Positions 42,131-51,885 of a DNA stretch of 64,000 bases are shown here, piece by piece; position 1 is the first letter of the stretch, and every line of letters starts with the position of its first letter. The translations under genes and the position numbers were made by a program. The notes under the pieces are model-generated. The model was given only the letters and a program-made list of their open reading frames with translations, searched no databases and was not told the DNA's origin. Source of the DNA: Alkalihalobacillus sp. FSL W8-0930 (GTDB lineage Bacteria; Bacillota; Bacilli; Bacillales; Bacillaceae_D); contig CP150183.1 of the NCBI GenBank assembly GCA_037965595.1, forward strand, positions 1,674,001 to 1,738,000. The letters are read 5' to 3'.

Positions 42131-43099
42131 ATGAGCAAGTTTAAGCAGTCAATGTGTTCAAGATGTATTTTATTCACTCTCATAGCAGCACTTTGCTTAC
42201 CTTTCGTCATAAGTGAAGAAGCTTTAGCCTTCTCAGAACGAGTGATTCAAAAAGGATCAACTGGGGATGATGTGGTAGAGCTTCAAGCACGGTTACAGTA
42301 CAACGGTTTTTATACAGGGAAAATTGATGGAGTTTATGGATGGGGAACGTATTGGGCCGTTCGTAACTTCCAAGAGGATTTTGGAATGGATGTCGATGGA
42401 CTAGTCGGCGACAAAATGAAAACGAGACTAGCAAAAGCAACAAAATATGATGAAGGCTTTGTCCAAAACGCCTTAAAAGAAGGAAGAAAATTCTCGCATT
42501 ATGGTGGAACACCAAAAGAAAAGCAGCAAGGCCCTAAGGGAAGTGCAAAGGGTGGAGCTAAGAATGGTGCTTCCAAAGGTGGATCAGGCAGTAATGGTTC
42601 AGGTGGTAACGTAAGTCAACCACAAGCTCCGTCAAATCAAGGAGGAGGCGGAACAAATGAAGGGACTGGCGGAGATGAACAACCTCAAAAGCCTGAGAAC
42701 GACCAGCCGACAATTGAAAAAGCGAATAATGTTCCATCAGGATATTCAGACAATGACATTCGCCTAATGGCTCAAGCCGTTTATGGTGAAGCACGTGGAG
42801 AACCATATGTCGGTCAAGTAGCTGTTGCTGCTGTTATCGTAAACCGGATAAACAGTGCAACTTTTCCGAACACAGTCTCAGAAGTTATTTTCGAACCAAG
42901 AGCCTTTACAGCAGTAGCTGACGGTCAAATTTACAATGAACCTAATGAACAAGCCAGAAAAGCGGTAATTGATGCATTAAATGGTCAAGATCCGACCGGA
43001 AATGCCATTTATTACTTTAATCCGGAAACCGCTACTTCTGATTGGATCTGGTCACGTGAACAAATTAAACAAATAGGTAAGCATATCTTTTGTTATTAG
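42131..43099 (+). CDS. sleB: spore cortex-lytic enzyme SleB
   Basis: A 322-residue germination lytic transglycosylase: signal peptide (residues 1-34), peptidoglycan-binding domain (about 40-97, GSTGDDVVELQARLQYNGFYTG ... GVYGWGTYWAVRNFQ), a long Gly/Ser/Asn/Gln-rich linker (about 135-198), and the Hydrolase_2 catalytic domain (about 205-322, AQAVYGEARGEPYVGQVAVAAV with catalytic Glu; AFTAVADGQIY). It degrades muramic-delta-lactam-containing cortex on germination. The low-complexity linker is longer than I recall for B. subtilis SleB. ATAGGAGGG precedes the ATG. Confidence 0.94.
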   Translation: MSKFKQSMCSRCILFTLIAALCLPFVISEEALAFSERVIQKGSTGDDVVELQARLQYNGFYTGKIDGVYGWGTYWAVRNFQEDFGMDVDGLVGDKMKTRLAKATKYDEGFVQNALKEGRKFSHYGGTPKEKQQGPKGSAKGGAKNGASKGGSGSNGSGGNVSQPQAPSNQGGGGTNEGTGGDEQPQKPENDQPTIEKANNVPSGYSDNDIRLMAQAVYGEARGEPYVGQVAVAAVIVNRINSATFPNTVSEVIFEPRAFTAVADGQIYNEPNEQARKAVIDALNGQDPTGNAIYYFNPETATSDWIWSREQIKQIGKHIFCY

Positions 43100-43118
43100 T
43101 TAATGGAGGTGTGAGGAT

Positions 43119-44459
43119 TTGATACGGAATATACTTATTGGAATAGCTGTCGCGGCCGTCATTGGAACAGGCGTGTGGGGCTATCAACAGAAATCAGAAG
43201 GCGACGAACTTAGAATTCAGGCAGAAAATAACTACCAACGAGCATTTCATGATCTAACCTTTAACCTAGATCAGATTGAGGATGAACTAGGTAAAACACT
43301 TGCTATGAATACAAGAAGGCAGTTAACACCATCTCTTGCTGAAGTATGGCGTATAACAAGCTTAGCACAGAAAAACCTAGCACAATTACCTATGCAAAAT
43401 GTAAAGACAAGTGATACGGAAGAATTCCTTTACAAAATTGGTGACTTTAGCTACCGTACATCTGTGCGTGATTTAGACAAAGAGCCATTAACAGAAAAGG
43501 AATATCAGACGTTAACCGATCTGCACAAGCATGCAGGTGAAATCCGCCAAAGTATGCGTAGCTTGCAGGCGCAAGCGATGAATAACAAGCATCGTTGGGT
43601 GGATGAGAGTGCGAATGAAAATGCTCCACAAGGAGAGGAAAGTGTTCCGGGTCAATTTGAACTGATGAATAAGTCAGTTGAAGGATTTAGTGAAGTCGAT
43701 TGGGGAGCGAGTAAAGACTCCATTCGTAATATCAACGGTGAGCTTAAAAAGGCACTAACAGGAAAAGAAGTGAGTGAAAAAGAAGCTCAGGACATTGGTA
43801 GAAGCTATGCTGGTGTTGGAAAAGAATCAAACGTTGATATTACTGAGACAGGGAAAGGGTTAGAGTATCCGGCTTATACTCTCGTCATCGATGATCCAGA
43901 TCATAAAGCGAATTATTATATGGACATAAGTATAAATGGTGGAGAGCCCATTTGGTTTATGCAGGAACGTGAGATTGGTGAACAAACGATTGGACTAAAC
44001 GAGGCTACTGAGAAAGCAAGCAATTTCTTAGAGCAACACGGAAAAGAAAACATGGAGTTAATTGATAGTACACAGTACGATTCTGTTGGAGTCTTTGAAT
44101 ATGTGTATAAACAAGATGATGTTAGAATTTATCCGGACTCTATATTGATTGGCGTAGCGTTAGATAACGGGGATGTTGTCAGCTACGAATCAAAAGGATA
44201 CATTATCAATCATCAGAAGAATCGTGATATCGCAGAGCCAAAGTTAAGTCGTGAGGAAGCCCAGACAAAAGTAAATCCCAAAGTGAAGATTATGGAAGAA
44301 CACATTGGAGTCATTAAGAACAATATTAATGAAGAAGTACTTTGTTATGAATTTCTTGGTGTACTAGATGATGATACGTATCGTATTTTCATCAACGCTG
44401 AAGATGGGCAGGAAGAAAAAGTAGAACGTCTGATTCAATCAGAGCCTGTTTTCCAATAA
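43119..44459 (+). CDS. ypeB: germination protein YpeB
   Basis: A 446-residue spore protein with an N-terminal membrane helix (IRNILIGIAVAAVIGTGVWGY), a helical extracellular region (about 30-200) and C-terminal PepSY-type repeats (about 215-440; LSREEAQTKVNPKVKIMEEH near the end). It stabilises and localises SleB in the spore and restrains its activity. TTG 43119 follows GGAGGTGTGAGG, 19 bases after sleB. Confidence 0.93.
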   Translation: MIRNILIGIAVAAVIGTGVWGYQQKSEGDELRIQAENNYQRAFHDLTFNLDQIEDELGKTLAMNTRRQLTPSLAEVWRITSLAQKNLAQLPMQNVKTSDTEEFLYKIGDFSYRTSVRDLDKEPLTEKEYQTLTDLHKHAGEIRQSMRSLQAQAMNNKHRWVDESANENAPQGEESVPGQFELMNKSVEGFSEVDWGASKDSIRNINGELKKALTGKEVSEKEAQDIGRSYAGVGKESNVDITETGKGLEYPAYTLVIDDPDHKANYYMDISINGGEPIWFMQEREIGEQTIGLNEATEKASNFLEQHGKENMELIDSTQYDSVGVFEYVYKQDDVRIYPDSILIGVALDNGDVVSYESKGYIINHQKNRDIAEPKLSREEAQTKVNPKVKIMEEHIGVIKNNINEEVLCYEFLGVLDDDTYRIFINAEDGQEEKVERLIQSEPVFQ

Positions 44460-44466
44460 AGCACGT

Positions 44467-44509
44467 AGGACCTAAAAGCGAAAACATTGCTTTTAGGTCC
44501 TTCATTTTT
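44467..44509 (+). terminator. terminator of sleB-ypeB
   Basis: A 13-pair stem AGGACCTAAAAGC/GCTTTTAGGTCCT (44467-44501) followed by TCATTTTT. Confidence 0.9.
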
Positions 44510-44595
44510 GCATTGGGATATTCGTTTCATACCTTGCCATTTTGTCAGATCATGCGATAATAAAAGGAAAAAGATAGAGAGAGGATGGCGAACGT

Positions 44596-45264
44596 GTGGA
44601 AGTAGGAATGACGTTATATCTTGAGGCAAAACATCAAGAAATGGAAAAACCGGTACCGGTTTATCGCTGTCGAGTGGTTGATCTGGAAGAAGGACGGATT
44701 ATGATTGATTATCCTATCAATGAGACAACAAAGAAACCGGCATTTTTCTATGATGGTACGCAATTTAAAGCGTGGTGGGTAGCCAAAGAAAATGCAGTGT
44801 ATTCGTTTGAAGCGACAATTTTAGGACGTAAGAAATCAGAGATCCCTATTTTAATTCTGAATCAGCCGCTGCCAGATCAAGTGATTAAATTACAGAGAAG
44901 GGAATATGTCAGAATCTCTGCAAGAGCAGATGTTGCTGTTCATCCATTCCATACAGATTATTATCCGTTTGCCTCAACTACAATTGACATTAGCGGTGGC
45001 GGTTGTGCCATCACGCTGCCACGTAATTACCAATGCCCACCTATAGGTGAAATGGTTATGCTCTATTTAGTGTTACATCGCCCTTCTGGTACAGTTGATT
45101 ATCTTCAAGTGAAGGCTGATATTGTTCGAGTCATACAGCCGTCTGAACATTCACAGGAACGTCTTTCGTTTGAATTTCTTCAACTTGCTAAGCGGGATCG
45201 AGAAAAAATAATGACGTATATTTTTGAAAAACAACTAATGGAAAAAAAGAAAATGAAGCTTTAG
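44596..45264 (+). CDS. ypfA: PilZ/YcgR-type c-di-GMP receptor (MotI/YpfA)
   Basis: A 222-residue protein: N-terminal YcgR-N/PilZN domain (about 3-95) and C-terminal PilZ domain (about 98-215) with both c-di-GMP motifs, RREYVR (RxxxR) and DISGGGCAI (D/NxSxxG). B. subtilis YpfA (MotI, DgrA) binds c-di-GMP and then stops the flagellar motor by contacting MotA. GTG 44596 after GAGAGGATGG. B. subtilis ypfB, a small gene that follows there, is not seen here. Confidence 0.9.
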   Translation: MEVGMTLYLEAKHQEMEKPVPVYRCRVVDLEEGRIMIDYPINETTKKPAFFYDGTQFKAWWVAKENAVYSFEATILGRKKSEIPILILNQPLPDQVIKLQRREYVRISARADVAVHPFHTDYYPFASTTIDISGGGCAITLPRNYQCPPIGEMVMLYLVLHRPSGTVDYLQVKADIVRVIQPSEHSQERLSFEFLQLAKRDREKIMTYIFEKQLMEKKKMKL

Positions 45265-45279
45265 GGACTGGATTTTCAT

Positions 45280-45308
45280 TAGACCACTATCTTCATCTAT
45301 GCTACACT
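45280..45308 (+). promoter_or_regulatory. candidate sigma-A promoter of cmk
   Basis: TAGACC at 45280, 17 bases, extended -10 TGCTACACT ending at 45308. Leader of about 80 bases. Confidence 0.5.
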
Positions 45309-45393
45309 TAAAGGGAAGATATCCGTTTAAATAGCGGTTTTTAGAAAGTACGAACAGATGATATGTGTTGTGAAATAATATGAGGTGTAAGAA

Positions 45394-46068
45394 ATGAGTG
45401 ATTCGGTGAATATTGCCATTGATGGGCCTGCTGGTGCTGGAAAGAGTACAGTAGCAAAGTTAGTTTCAGAAGAATTAGGGTTTCTGTATATTGATACAGG
45501 AGCTATGTATCGAGCGTTAACGTTTGCTGCATTAAGAGAAGATGTTAATATGAACAGTGAGAGCGAACTTAGCCATTTACTTAGTAACTGCCACATACAA
45601 TTAGTTGTAAATGCTGAGGGCGCAAGTGTTCTTCTTAACGATCAAGATGTGACAAAAGACATCAGATCTCCTGAAGTCAATCAGAATGTTTCTCTCGTTT
45701 CAAGCTGGGAAGCTGTACGTGTTGAAATGGTAGAGCGTCAACGCCAACTTGCTCAAAAAACGCATAGCGTATTAGATGGCAGAGATATTGGAACCTATGT
45801 TCTTCCAAATGCTCAATTAAAAGTGTTTTTAACTGCGTCTGTATCAGAACGAGCACGTAGACGTCACGAAGAACAGCTTAAAAAAGGGATGCCTTCTGAT
45901 TACGAACAACTTAAAATCGACATTGCCAGACGTGATGAGCTTGATTCAACAAGAGCATTTGCCCCGCTAAAAAAAGCGGAGGATGCAATTGAGATTGATA
46001 CGACCACTTTATCCATTTCAGAAGTTGCCCAAGCTATTACTGATTTAGCGAAGGAGCGAACAAGCTAA
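45394..46068 (+). CDS. cmk: cytidylate kinase
   Basis: A 224-residue (d)CMP kinase: P-loop IAIDGPAGAGKSTVAK at the N-terminus, YIDTGAMYRALT for substrate binding, LDGRDIGTYVLP near residue 125 and the lid region RARRRHEEQLKKG. It phosphorylates CMP/dCMP. GAGGTG precedes the ATG, and the plsC-type gene starts at the next base after its stop. Confidence 0.95.
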   Translation: MSDSVNIAIDGPAGAGKSTVAKLVSEELGFLYIDTGAMYRALTFAALREDVNMNSESELSHLLSNCHIQLVVNAEGASVLLNDQDVTKDIRSPEVNQNVSLVSSWEAVRVEMVERQRQLAQKTHSVLDGRDIGTYVLPNAQLKVFLTASVSERARRRHEEQLKKGMPSDYEQLKIDIARRDELDSTRAFAPLKKAEDAIEIDTTTLSISEVAQAITDLAKERTS

Positions 46069-46662
46069 ATGGGATTATACCAATTTGGTCAGTTTGTTTG
46101 TCGAACGTATTTATCGACACTTTATAAAATTGAAATTGAAGGTAAAGAGAACATTCCTGAGCAGGGTGGAGTGTTACTATGTTGTAATCATATTAGTAAT
46201 TTTGATCCACCGTTTCTTGGAGCTTACATTAAACGCCCTACACGATATATGGCTAAGCAGGAGCTTTTTGAAAAACCAATCCTAAAGCAATTATTACCTA
46301 AGCTTGGTGCATTTCCGGTTAAGCGTGGTGGAGCTGATAAGCAAACATTACGCAAAGGAATGAACTACTTAAATGATCAAGAAATTTTAGGATTATTTCC
46401 TGAAGGAACAAGAAGTAAAGATGGCAAGCTTGGAAAAGGTTTGGCTGGTGCAGGTTTCTTTGCATTAAAAACGGATGCGGTTGTGATTCCATGTGCAATT
46501 ATTGGAACGTACAAGCGCGGGAAACGTTTAAAGCTTGTTTATGGAAAACCGTTAGACCTAACCCAACAACGAGAAACCAAAGCAAGCTCAGGAGAAGTCA
46601 CAGAACTGATTATGAGTGAAATTCAAGCATTATTAGATACGCATAACCAACCTCACGATTAA
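46069..46662 (+). CDS. plsC: 1-acylglycerol-3-phosphate O-acyltransferase (PlsC family)
   Basis: A 197-residue acyltransferase. Motifs: CNHISNFDPPF (HxxxxD variant NHxSxxD, residues about 40-50), GAFPVKRGGADK, LFPEGTRSKDG (EGTRS) and a proline segment VIPCAIIGTYK. It makes phosphatidic acid from lysophosphatidic acid at the membrane. ATG immediately follows the cmk stop; AAGGAG lies inside the end of cmk, so the two are coupled. Confidence 0.9.
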   Translation: MGLYQFGQFVCRTYLSTLYKIEIEGKENIPEQGGVLLCCNHISNFDPPFLGAYIKRPTRYMAKQELFEKPILKQLLPKLGAFPVKRGGADKQTLRKGMNYLNDQEILGLFPEGTRSKDGKLGKGLAGAGFFALKTDAVVIPCAIIGTYKRGKRLKLVYGKPLDLTQQRETKASSGEVTELIMSEIQALLDTHNQPHD

Positions 46663-46666
46663 AATG

Positions 46667-46691
46667 CTTTCACTTTAGCTGAAAGTTTTTT
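46667..46691 (+). terminator. hairpin between plsC and ypfD
   Basis: CTTTCA (46667-46672) pairs with TGAAAG (46680-46685), followed by six T's. The short stem suggests partial termination. Confidence 0.6.
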
Positions 46692-46748
46692 ATAAATATA
46701 GTTTCATTACCACTGTTAGTTGGTGGGTACTGAAGGAGGCAAATGTCA

Positions 46749-47900
46749 ATGATTGAAGATATGAATAATGAAGTATCAGAACTGAAATCATTTTCTGTAG
46801 GAGACATTGTGACTGGTAAGGTAACAAAGGTTGAAGAGAAACAAGCCTTTGTTGATGTTGGCTTTAAAGTAGATGGGATTTTACCGATTAGTGAACTATC
46901 TAGCCTACACATTGAAACCGTAAGTGATGTTCTAGCAGTTGATGATGAACTGGAGCTCAAAATTCAAAAAGTCACTGATGAAGAGTTGGTCCTTTCTAAG
47001 CGAGCTGTACAGGCTGAAAAGGCATGGGAACGACTTCAAGACGCCTATTCTTCAGGGGAAATTATTGAGGCTGAAGTAGCTGATGTTGTAAAGGGTGGAC
47101 TTGTAGTAGATGTAGGCGTTCGTGGATTCATTCCAGCATCTCTTGTCGAACGTCACTTTGTTGAAGATTTCTCTGACTACAAAGGTCAGACACTTCGATT
47201 AAAAGTTGTGGAGCTTGATCGTGAGCACAATAAACTCATTCTTTCACAACGTGCTGTTCTTGATGAAGAAGTTGAAACAAATAAACGCCAGGTTCTTGAT
47301 TCATTAAAGGCGGGAGACACAGTTGAGGGAACCGTTCAACGCTTAACAAACTTCGGTGCCTTTGTTGATGTAGGAGGCGTAGATGGCCTTGTACACATTT
47401 CTCAATTAGCGCATCATCGTGTGGAGAGCCCATCTGAGATTGTCTCTGAAGGTCAGAGTGTCAGGGTGAAAATTCTTTCTGTTGATACAAACAGTGAGCG
47501 TGTCTCTTTATCTATTAAAGATACAGAACCGGGACCGTGGGAAAAAGTAGCCGAGCAATTTTCTGTAGGTGACGTGGTAGATGGAACAGTCAAACGACTT
47601 GTATCCTTTGGTGCCTTTGTTGAAATTGCTGCAGGAATCGAAGGTCTGGTTCATATTTCACAAATTGCAAACCGTCACATCGGTACGCCAAGTGAAGTAT
47701 TATCTGAAGGAGAAACCGTACAAGTAAAAGTACTTGAAGTAAGTGCTCAGGACAAACGTGTTTCTTTAAGTATCAGAGAATTGCTTGAAGATGAAGATGG
47801 TAGTCAGCATTATGCTCAATATGAAAAATCTCGAGAAGAAGATTCTGGTGGGTTTTCATTAGGAGATATGATTGGCGATCAGTTAAAAAAGTATAAATAA
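46749..47900 (+). CDS. ypfD: 30S ribosomal protein S1 homolog (YpfD)
   Basis: A 383-residue protein with four S1 RNA-binding repeats (about residues 14-85, 102-168, 187-256, 272-342), each with GDIVTGKV-, GGLVVDVG-, FGAFVDVGG- or FGAFVEI- type strands and VHISQ motifs. This is the low-GC Gram-positive S1-like protein; unlike E. coli S1 it is shorter and not essential in B. subtilis. ATG 46749 has nine bases after AGGAGG; ATG 46743 is only three away. Confidence 0.92.
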   Translation: MIEDMNNEVSELKSFSVGDIVTGKVTKVEEKQAFVDVGFKVDGILPISELSSLHIETVSDVLAVDDELELKIQKVTDEELVLSKRAVQAEKAWERLQDAYSSGEIIEAEVADVVKGGLVVDVGVRGFIPASLVERHFVEDFSDYKGQTLRLKVVELDREHNKLILSQRAVLDEEVETNKRQVLDSLKAGDTVEGTVQRLTNFGAFVDVGGVDGLVHISQLAHHRVESPSEIVSEGQSVRVKILSVDTNSERVSLSIKDTEPGPWEKVAEQFSVGDVVDGTVKRLVSFGAFVEIAAGIEGLVHISQIANRHIGTPSEVLSEGETVQVKVLEVSAQDKRVSLSIRELLEDEDGSQHYAQYEKSREEDSGGFSLGDMIGDQLKKYK

Positions 47901-47913
47901 GTGTTAGTAGGGA

Positions 47914-47950
47914 GTAGCGCACATATTATTTAATATGTGCGCTACTTTTC
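47914..47950 (+). terminator. terminator of ypfD
   Basis: GTAGCGCACATATT (47914-47927) pairs with AATATGTGCGCTAC (47932-47945), then TTTTC. Confidence 0.88.
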
Positions 47951-48031
47951 TATGCTTTTCCTCTCTTAGATAGGTTTAGTGTCTACCATTTCTGCCCATA
48001 CTAGCTTATGAAACTAGGGGGGAGAAACCAA

Positions 48032-48634
48032 ATGGAAGGTTTAGGTATGTTTTGGTTAAGCTGGGTTGCGTGGATTATCGTCACGTTTTTAATGCCAAAG
48101 TCACAAAAAAGAACGATGATTGCGGGTTTTATTCTACTTTTTATTATCATGTATGCCATTCAGGTTCCCCTACCCAAAGGGATCATTAATCTAGGCTTTG
48201 TTTGGCTAGCCTTAGGGTGTTACTGGATGTTTCATACACAAGTTAGAAAACGGTTATTTCTTTCATTTATGTTTGGATGGTTTATTGCGGCAGTCTATGC
48301 AGGGTTTTCGTTATGGGCTATGTTTGATCCAATCATTGTTATTGTCCAAAAGGAATGGATGATGGCTAGTATTCTTTTTCTTTTATCGATATTATTGATG
48401 AAAAACGCCTTGTTACGGGTGACGATTGTTACACTAGGTATGATTCATGGTGAAGTGTTGACACACCTTGTAACAGCAAATATATGGGGGCTTTTTGAGA
48501 TTGGAAGTGGTTTATTTTTTGATGGTTTGGCTTTAAGTCTGATCATACTTGGCGTTCATATTCTTCTGCAACAAATCCTTGGAGTTTTGCAAGATGCGAC
48601 AGAGAAATGGCGAAGTGCAACAGAGAGCCTATAA
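48032..48634 (+). CDS. yphA: YphA family membrane protein
   Basis: A 200-residue protein with about six hydrophobic segments, starting MEGLGMFWLSWVAWIIVTFLM, the same kind of start and length as B. subtilis YphA (about 199). Function unknown; the gene stands between ypfD and der in both. ATG 48032 follows GGGGGGAGA; the frame is open eight codons upstream. CCATACTAG at 47996-48004 resembles a sporulation sigma -10 but has no clear partner -35. Confidence 0.8.
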   Translation: MEGLGMFWLSWVAWIIVTFLMPKSQKRTMIAGFILLFIIMYAIQVPLPKGIINLGFVWLALGCYWMFHTQVRKRLFLSFMFGWFIAAVYAGFSLWAMFDPIIVIVQKEWMMASILFLLSILLMKNALLRVTIVTLGMIHGEVLTHLVTANIWGLFEIGSGLFFDGLALSLIILGVHILLQQILGVLQDATEKWRSATESL

Positions 48635-48806
48635 AACCTTTTCTGATAGGGTCGACAAGCACCGTTAGATTTAGTAAGATGAGTAAGTTAGAAACGGCAA
48701 AGAATGCACTTATAAAGGTGTGAGCTCGTGTCGTTTTTTCGTATGAACAATGACTGTCTCCTTTTATTGTGAAAGGATCAGCATTTTAGAGAAAGGTTGT
48801 GGCGCT

Positions 48807-50123
48807 ATGACTAAACCAGTTGTGGCCATTGTAGGGCGTCCTAACGTCGGAAAATCTACAATTTTTAATCGTATTGTTGGAGAAAGAGTTGCGATTGTGG
48901 AAGACATTCCTGGTGTAACTCGTGATCGTATCTATAGTCAAGGTGAATGGCTAGATACAGAGTTCCAGGTGATCGATACAGGCGGAATTGAAATTGGAGA
49001 CGAGCCATTGCTTGTGCAAATGCGTGCTCAGGCAGAGCTTGCTATTAAAGAATCCGACGTCATTATCTTTATGGTAAATGGACGTGAAGGCATTACTAAT
49101 GCAGATCAGGAAGTAGCCAAGCTATTGTTCCGATCTAAAAAACCAGTTGTTCTTGCAGTGAATAAAATTGATAACGTGGACATGCAACAGCATCTGTATG
49201 AATTTTATTCATTAGGAATGGGAGAACCGTTTGGTATTTCTGGCTCACACGGACTTGGTCTTGGTGACTTATTAGATGAGGTAAAAAGCCATTTCCCAGA
49301 TCAGGAAGAGGAAGAGTATGATCCTGATACGATCCGTATTGCATTAATTGGTCGTCCGAATGTAGGTAAATCTTCATTAGTAAATGGAATGCTTGGAGAA
49401 GACCGAGTGATTGTAAGTGACATTGCCGGTACAACTCGTGATGCGATTGATACACCGTTCACTAAAGATGACCAGGATTATGTGGTTATTGATACAGCGG
49501 GTATGCGTAAACGTGGAAAGGTGTACGAGACGACAGAAAAGTACAGTGTCCTTCGAGCACTTAAGGCAATTGAGAGAGCGGATGTTGTCTTAGTCGTATT
49601 AAATGCAGAAGAAGGCATCATTGAGCAAGATAAAAAGATTGCTGGGTATGCGCATGAAGCGGGACGAGCGATTTTGTTTGTCGTGAATAAATGGGATGCG
49701 GTTCCTGGTAAAGACGATAAAACAATGCAGAACTTCGAGCGTAAGATTCGCGAAGAATTCCTGTTCTTAACGTATGCCCCTATTTTATTCCTATCTGCTT
49801 TAACTCGTCAACGGATGCAGCATTTGTTGCCGCTTGTTAACAAAGTAGCAGAGAATCATACACTTCGAGTGGCTACTCATGTATTAAATGACATGGTAAT
49901 GGATGCCGTTGTTATGAATCCAACACCAACAGACAAAGGAAAACGCTTGAAGATTAATTATGTGACTCAAGTAGCTGTAGGACCACCAACATTTGTTTTC
50001 TTTGTGAACGAACCAGAATTAATGCACTTTTCGTATCAACGTTTCTTAGAGAATCGTTTGCGTGCAACGTTTGAATTAGAGGGCACACCTGTGAAAATCA
50101 TTGCCCGTAAAAAGAATGATTAA
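48807..50123 (+). CDS. der: ribosome assembly GTPase Der (EngA)
   Basis: A 438-residue double GTPase: first G domain with [12 protein letters not shown] and DTGGIE; second with [23 protein letters not shown] and NKWD; C-terminal KH-like domain (about 355-435). Essential for 50S subunit maturation. ATG 48807 is the conserved family start ([13 protein letters not shown]) with AAAGG ten bases upstream; the frame is open to 48750. The seaA (yphB) gene found upstream in B. subtilis is not present. Confidence 0.95.
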   Translation: MTKPVVAIVGRPNVGKSTIFNRIVGERVAIVEDIPGVTRDRIYSQGEWLDTEFQVIDTGGIEIGDEPLLVQMRAQAELAIKESDVIIFMVNGREGITNADQEVAKLLFRSKKPVVLAVNKIDNVDMQQHLYEFYSLGMGEPFGISGSHGLGLGDLLDEVKSHFPDQEEEEYDPDTIRIALIGRPNVGKSSLVNGMLGEDRVIVSDIAGTTRDAIDTPFTKDDQDYVVIDTAGMRKRGKVYETTEKYSVLRALKAIERADVVLVVLNAEEGIIEQDKKIAGYAHEAGRAILFVVNKWDAVPGKDDKTMQNFERKIREEFLFLTYAPILFLSALTRQRMQHLLPLVNKVAENHTLRVATHVLNDMVMDAVVMNPTPTDKGKRLKINYVTQVAVGPPTFVFFVNEPELMHFSYQRFLENRLRATFELEGTPVKIIARKKND

Positions 50124-50150
50124 CATTTTGACAATGGGAGGAGAACATTT

Positions 50151-50768
50151 ATGGAAATAGGCCTTTTGGTTTCCATACTTATTGGTTATTTACTTGGGTC
50201 TATTAGCTTTAGCTATCTCATTGGTCGTAAGTTACTAAAGCTAGATATTCGCACAATGGGGAGTGGGAATGCAGGGGCTACAAACACACTAAGAGTGATG
50301 GGGAAAGGCCCAGCCATCTCTGTTTTAGTGTTAGATATTGCAAAGGGTATTGCTGCTGTTTGGATCGGCGTATGGCTGGGCGCTGGCAATGCGTGGGTAC
50401 CTGCATTAGCAGGTCTCGCCGCAATTCTTGGTCATAATTGGCCCATTTACTTTGGATTTCGAGGTGGAAAGGGTGTAGCAACCACAATAGGTGTCATTGC
50501 CACCCTTGTATTAATTCCTGCACTAACTGCAGGAGTCATTGCGATTCTAAGTATTGTGTTTACGCGTTATGTATCACTTGGGTCTTTGTTATTTGTTGGA
50601 CTAACTCCACTTACTACATGGATATTTATGGATGTATTTTCGATACCGATTGAATTCTTTTATTTAACATTAGCAGTAGCACTTTTATCTTTTTGGAAGC
50701 ATCGTACAAATATAAAACGATTAACAACAGGTACAGAGAACAAACTAGGTTCAAAAAAAGGTGCATAA
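50151..50768 (+). CDS. plsY: glycerol-3-phosphate acyltransferase PlsY
   Basis: A 205-residue membrane acyltransferase with about five helices. Motifs: MGSGNAGATNTLRVMG (loop 1), NWPIYFGFRGGKGVATT (loop 2) and a C-terminal KHRTNIKRL segment. It transfers an acyl group from acyl phosphate to glycerol-3-phosphate. Preceded by GGGAGGAG. In B. subtilis plsY (yneS) is elsewhere; here it lies beside gpsA, which makes its substrate. Confidence 0.94.
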   Translation: MEIGLLVSILIGYLLGSISFSYLIGRKLLKLDIRTMGSGNAGATNTLRVMGKGPAISVLVLDIAKGIAAVWIGVWLGAGNAWVPALAGLAAILGHNWPIYFGFRGGKGVATTIGVIATLVLIPALTAGVIAILSIVFTRYVSLGSLLFVGLTPLTTWIFMDVFSIPIEFFYLTLAVALLSFWKHRTNIKRLTTGTENKLGSKKGA

Positions 50769-50795
50769 AACGCGTGGGATAAGGGGTTGATTCAT

Positions 50796-51815
50796 ATGAC
50801 TACGATTGCTGTGGTAGGATCCGGTAGCTGGGGTACAGCACTTGGAATGGTTTTGGCTGATAACGGACACGAAGTTCGTATGTGGGCTAGACGTGCTGAA
50901 CAGATTGAAGAGATGAATACTAAAAAAACAAATCATAAATATTTGCCAGACGTTGCACTTCCAGAGCGTATGGTTGGCTTTACAAGTTTAGAGGAAGCTG
51001 TTCAACCTGTAGAAGTCGTTGTGCTGGCTGTACCGGTAAAAGCGATTCGTGAAGAAACAAAAAGACTACTTGCAATCGCAACCCGACCGCTTACGATTAT
51101 TCACGTAAGTAAGGGGATTGAACCAGGAACACAAAAAAGGGTCTCAGAAATGATTGAAGAAGAGGCCGATGGTCATACTAATCTTCACTCTGTTGTTGTC
51201 TTATCCGGTCCTAGTCACGCGGAAGAGGTAAGCCGTCGTCAGCCTACAACGGTTACGGTTTCTTCAACGAATCTTGAGGCAGCTCAATATGCACAGGATT
51301 TATTTATGAACCAGCATTTTCGAGTGTATACTCACTCAGACTTAGTTGGCGTTGAGCTTGGAGGCGCGTTAAAGAATATTATTGCGCTTGTATGTGGTGT
51401 AACAAATGGACTAGGCTACGGTGACAATACAAAAGCTGCTATTATGACGAGAGGACTCGCTGAGATTACTCGTATGGGAGTAAAACTTGGTGCAGATCCA
51501 TTAACGTTCTCGGGATTATCAGGACTTGGTGATTTAATTGTTACATGTACTAGTGTACATTCAAGAAACTTCCGTGCAGGCAGACTTATTGGACAAGGTC
51601 TATCACTTGATGATGTGTTAGAACAAATGGGTATGGCTGTTGAAGGAGTTAGAACCACACAAGCCGCATTTGAAATGGCTAATCGTTTTGAAGTGGAGAT
51701 GCCAATTACAAGTGCGATTTATCATGTTCTCTTTAATGGAGTAAAGCCAGAAGATGCAGCTGGTGAGTTAATGGGCCGTGTGAAAAAACACGAGGAAGAA
51801 AAATTAACGGACTAA
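50796..51815 (+). CDS. gpsA: glycerol-3-phosphate dehydrogenase [NAD(P)+]
   Basis: A 339-residue enzyme supplying sn-glycerol-3-phosphate for phospholipids. NAD site VVGSGSWGTALGMVLADNGH; KGIEPGTQKRVSE; catalytic Lys region GVELGGALKNIIALVCGV; GLSGLGDLIVTC and SRNFRAGRLIG. ATG 50796 is chosen with AAGGGG nine bases upstream. Together with plsY and plsC it completes phosphatidic acid synthesis within 5 kb. Confidence 0.95.
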   Translation: MTTIAVVGSGSWGTALGMVLADNGHEVRMWARRAEQIEEMNTKKTNHKYLPDVALPERMVGFTSLEEAVQPVEVVVLAVPVKAIREETKRLLAIATRPLTIIHVSKGIEPGTQKRVSEMIEEEADGHTNLHSVVVLSGPSHAEEVSRRQPTTVTVSSTNLEAAQYAQDLFMNQHFRVYTHSDLVGVELGGALKNIIALVCGVTNGLGYGDNTKAAIMTRGLAEITRMGVKLGADPLTFSGLSGLGDLIVTCTSVHSRNFRAGRLIGQGLSLDDVLEQMGMAVEGVRTTQAAFEMANRFEVEMPITSAIYHVLFNGVKPEDAAGELMGRVKKHEEEKLTD

Positions 51816-51837
51816 CATGTTCTAGGCATTTAACATG

Positions 51838-51865
51838 CACCATCTTTCTCCGTACGCATACGATA
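51838..51865 (+). promoter_or_regulatory. sigma-K promoter of spoVIF
   Basis: CACC at 51838-51841 (mACm) and CATACGATA at 51857-51865 (matches CATAnnnTA fully), with 16 bases between AC and CATA. Transcription would begin near 51871. Confidence 0.65.
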
Positions 51866-51885
51866 TGTTGATACTACGTACGGAG
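51848..51885 (+). repeat. inverted repeat reaching the spoVIF ribosome site
   Basis: CTCCGTACG (51848-51856) and CGTACGGAG (51877-51885) are perfect complements. The right arm abuts the GAGGAGAGAG ribosome site. The stem could form only in read-through RNA from gpsA, because the sigma-K start lies between the arms. Confidence 0.6.
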
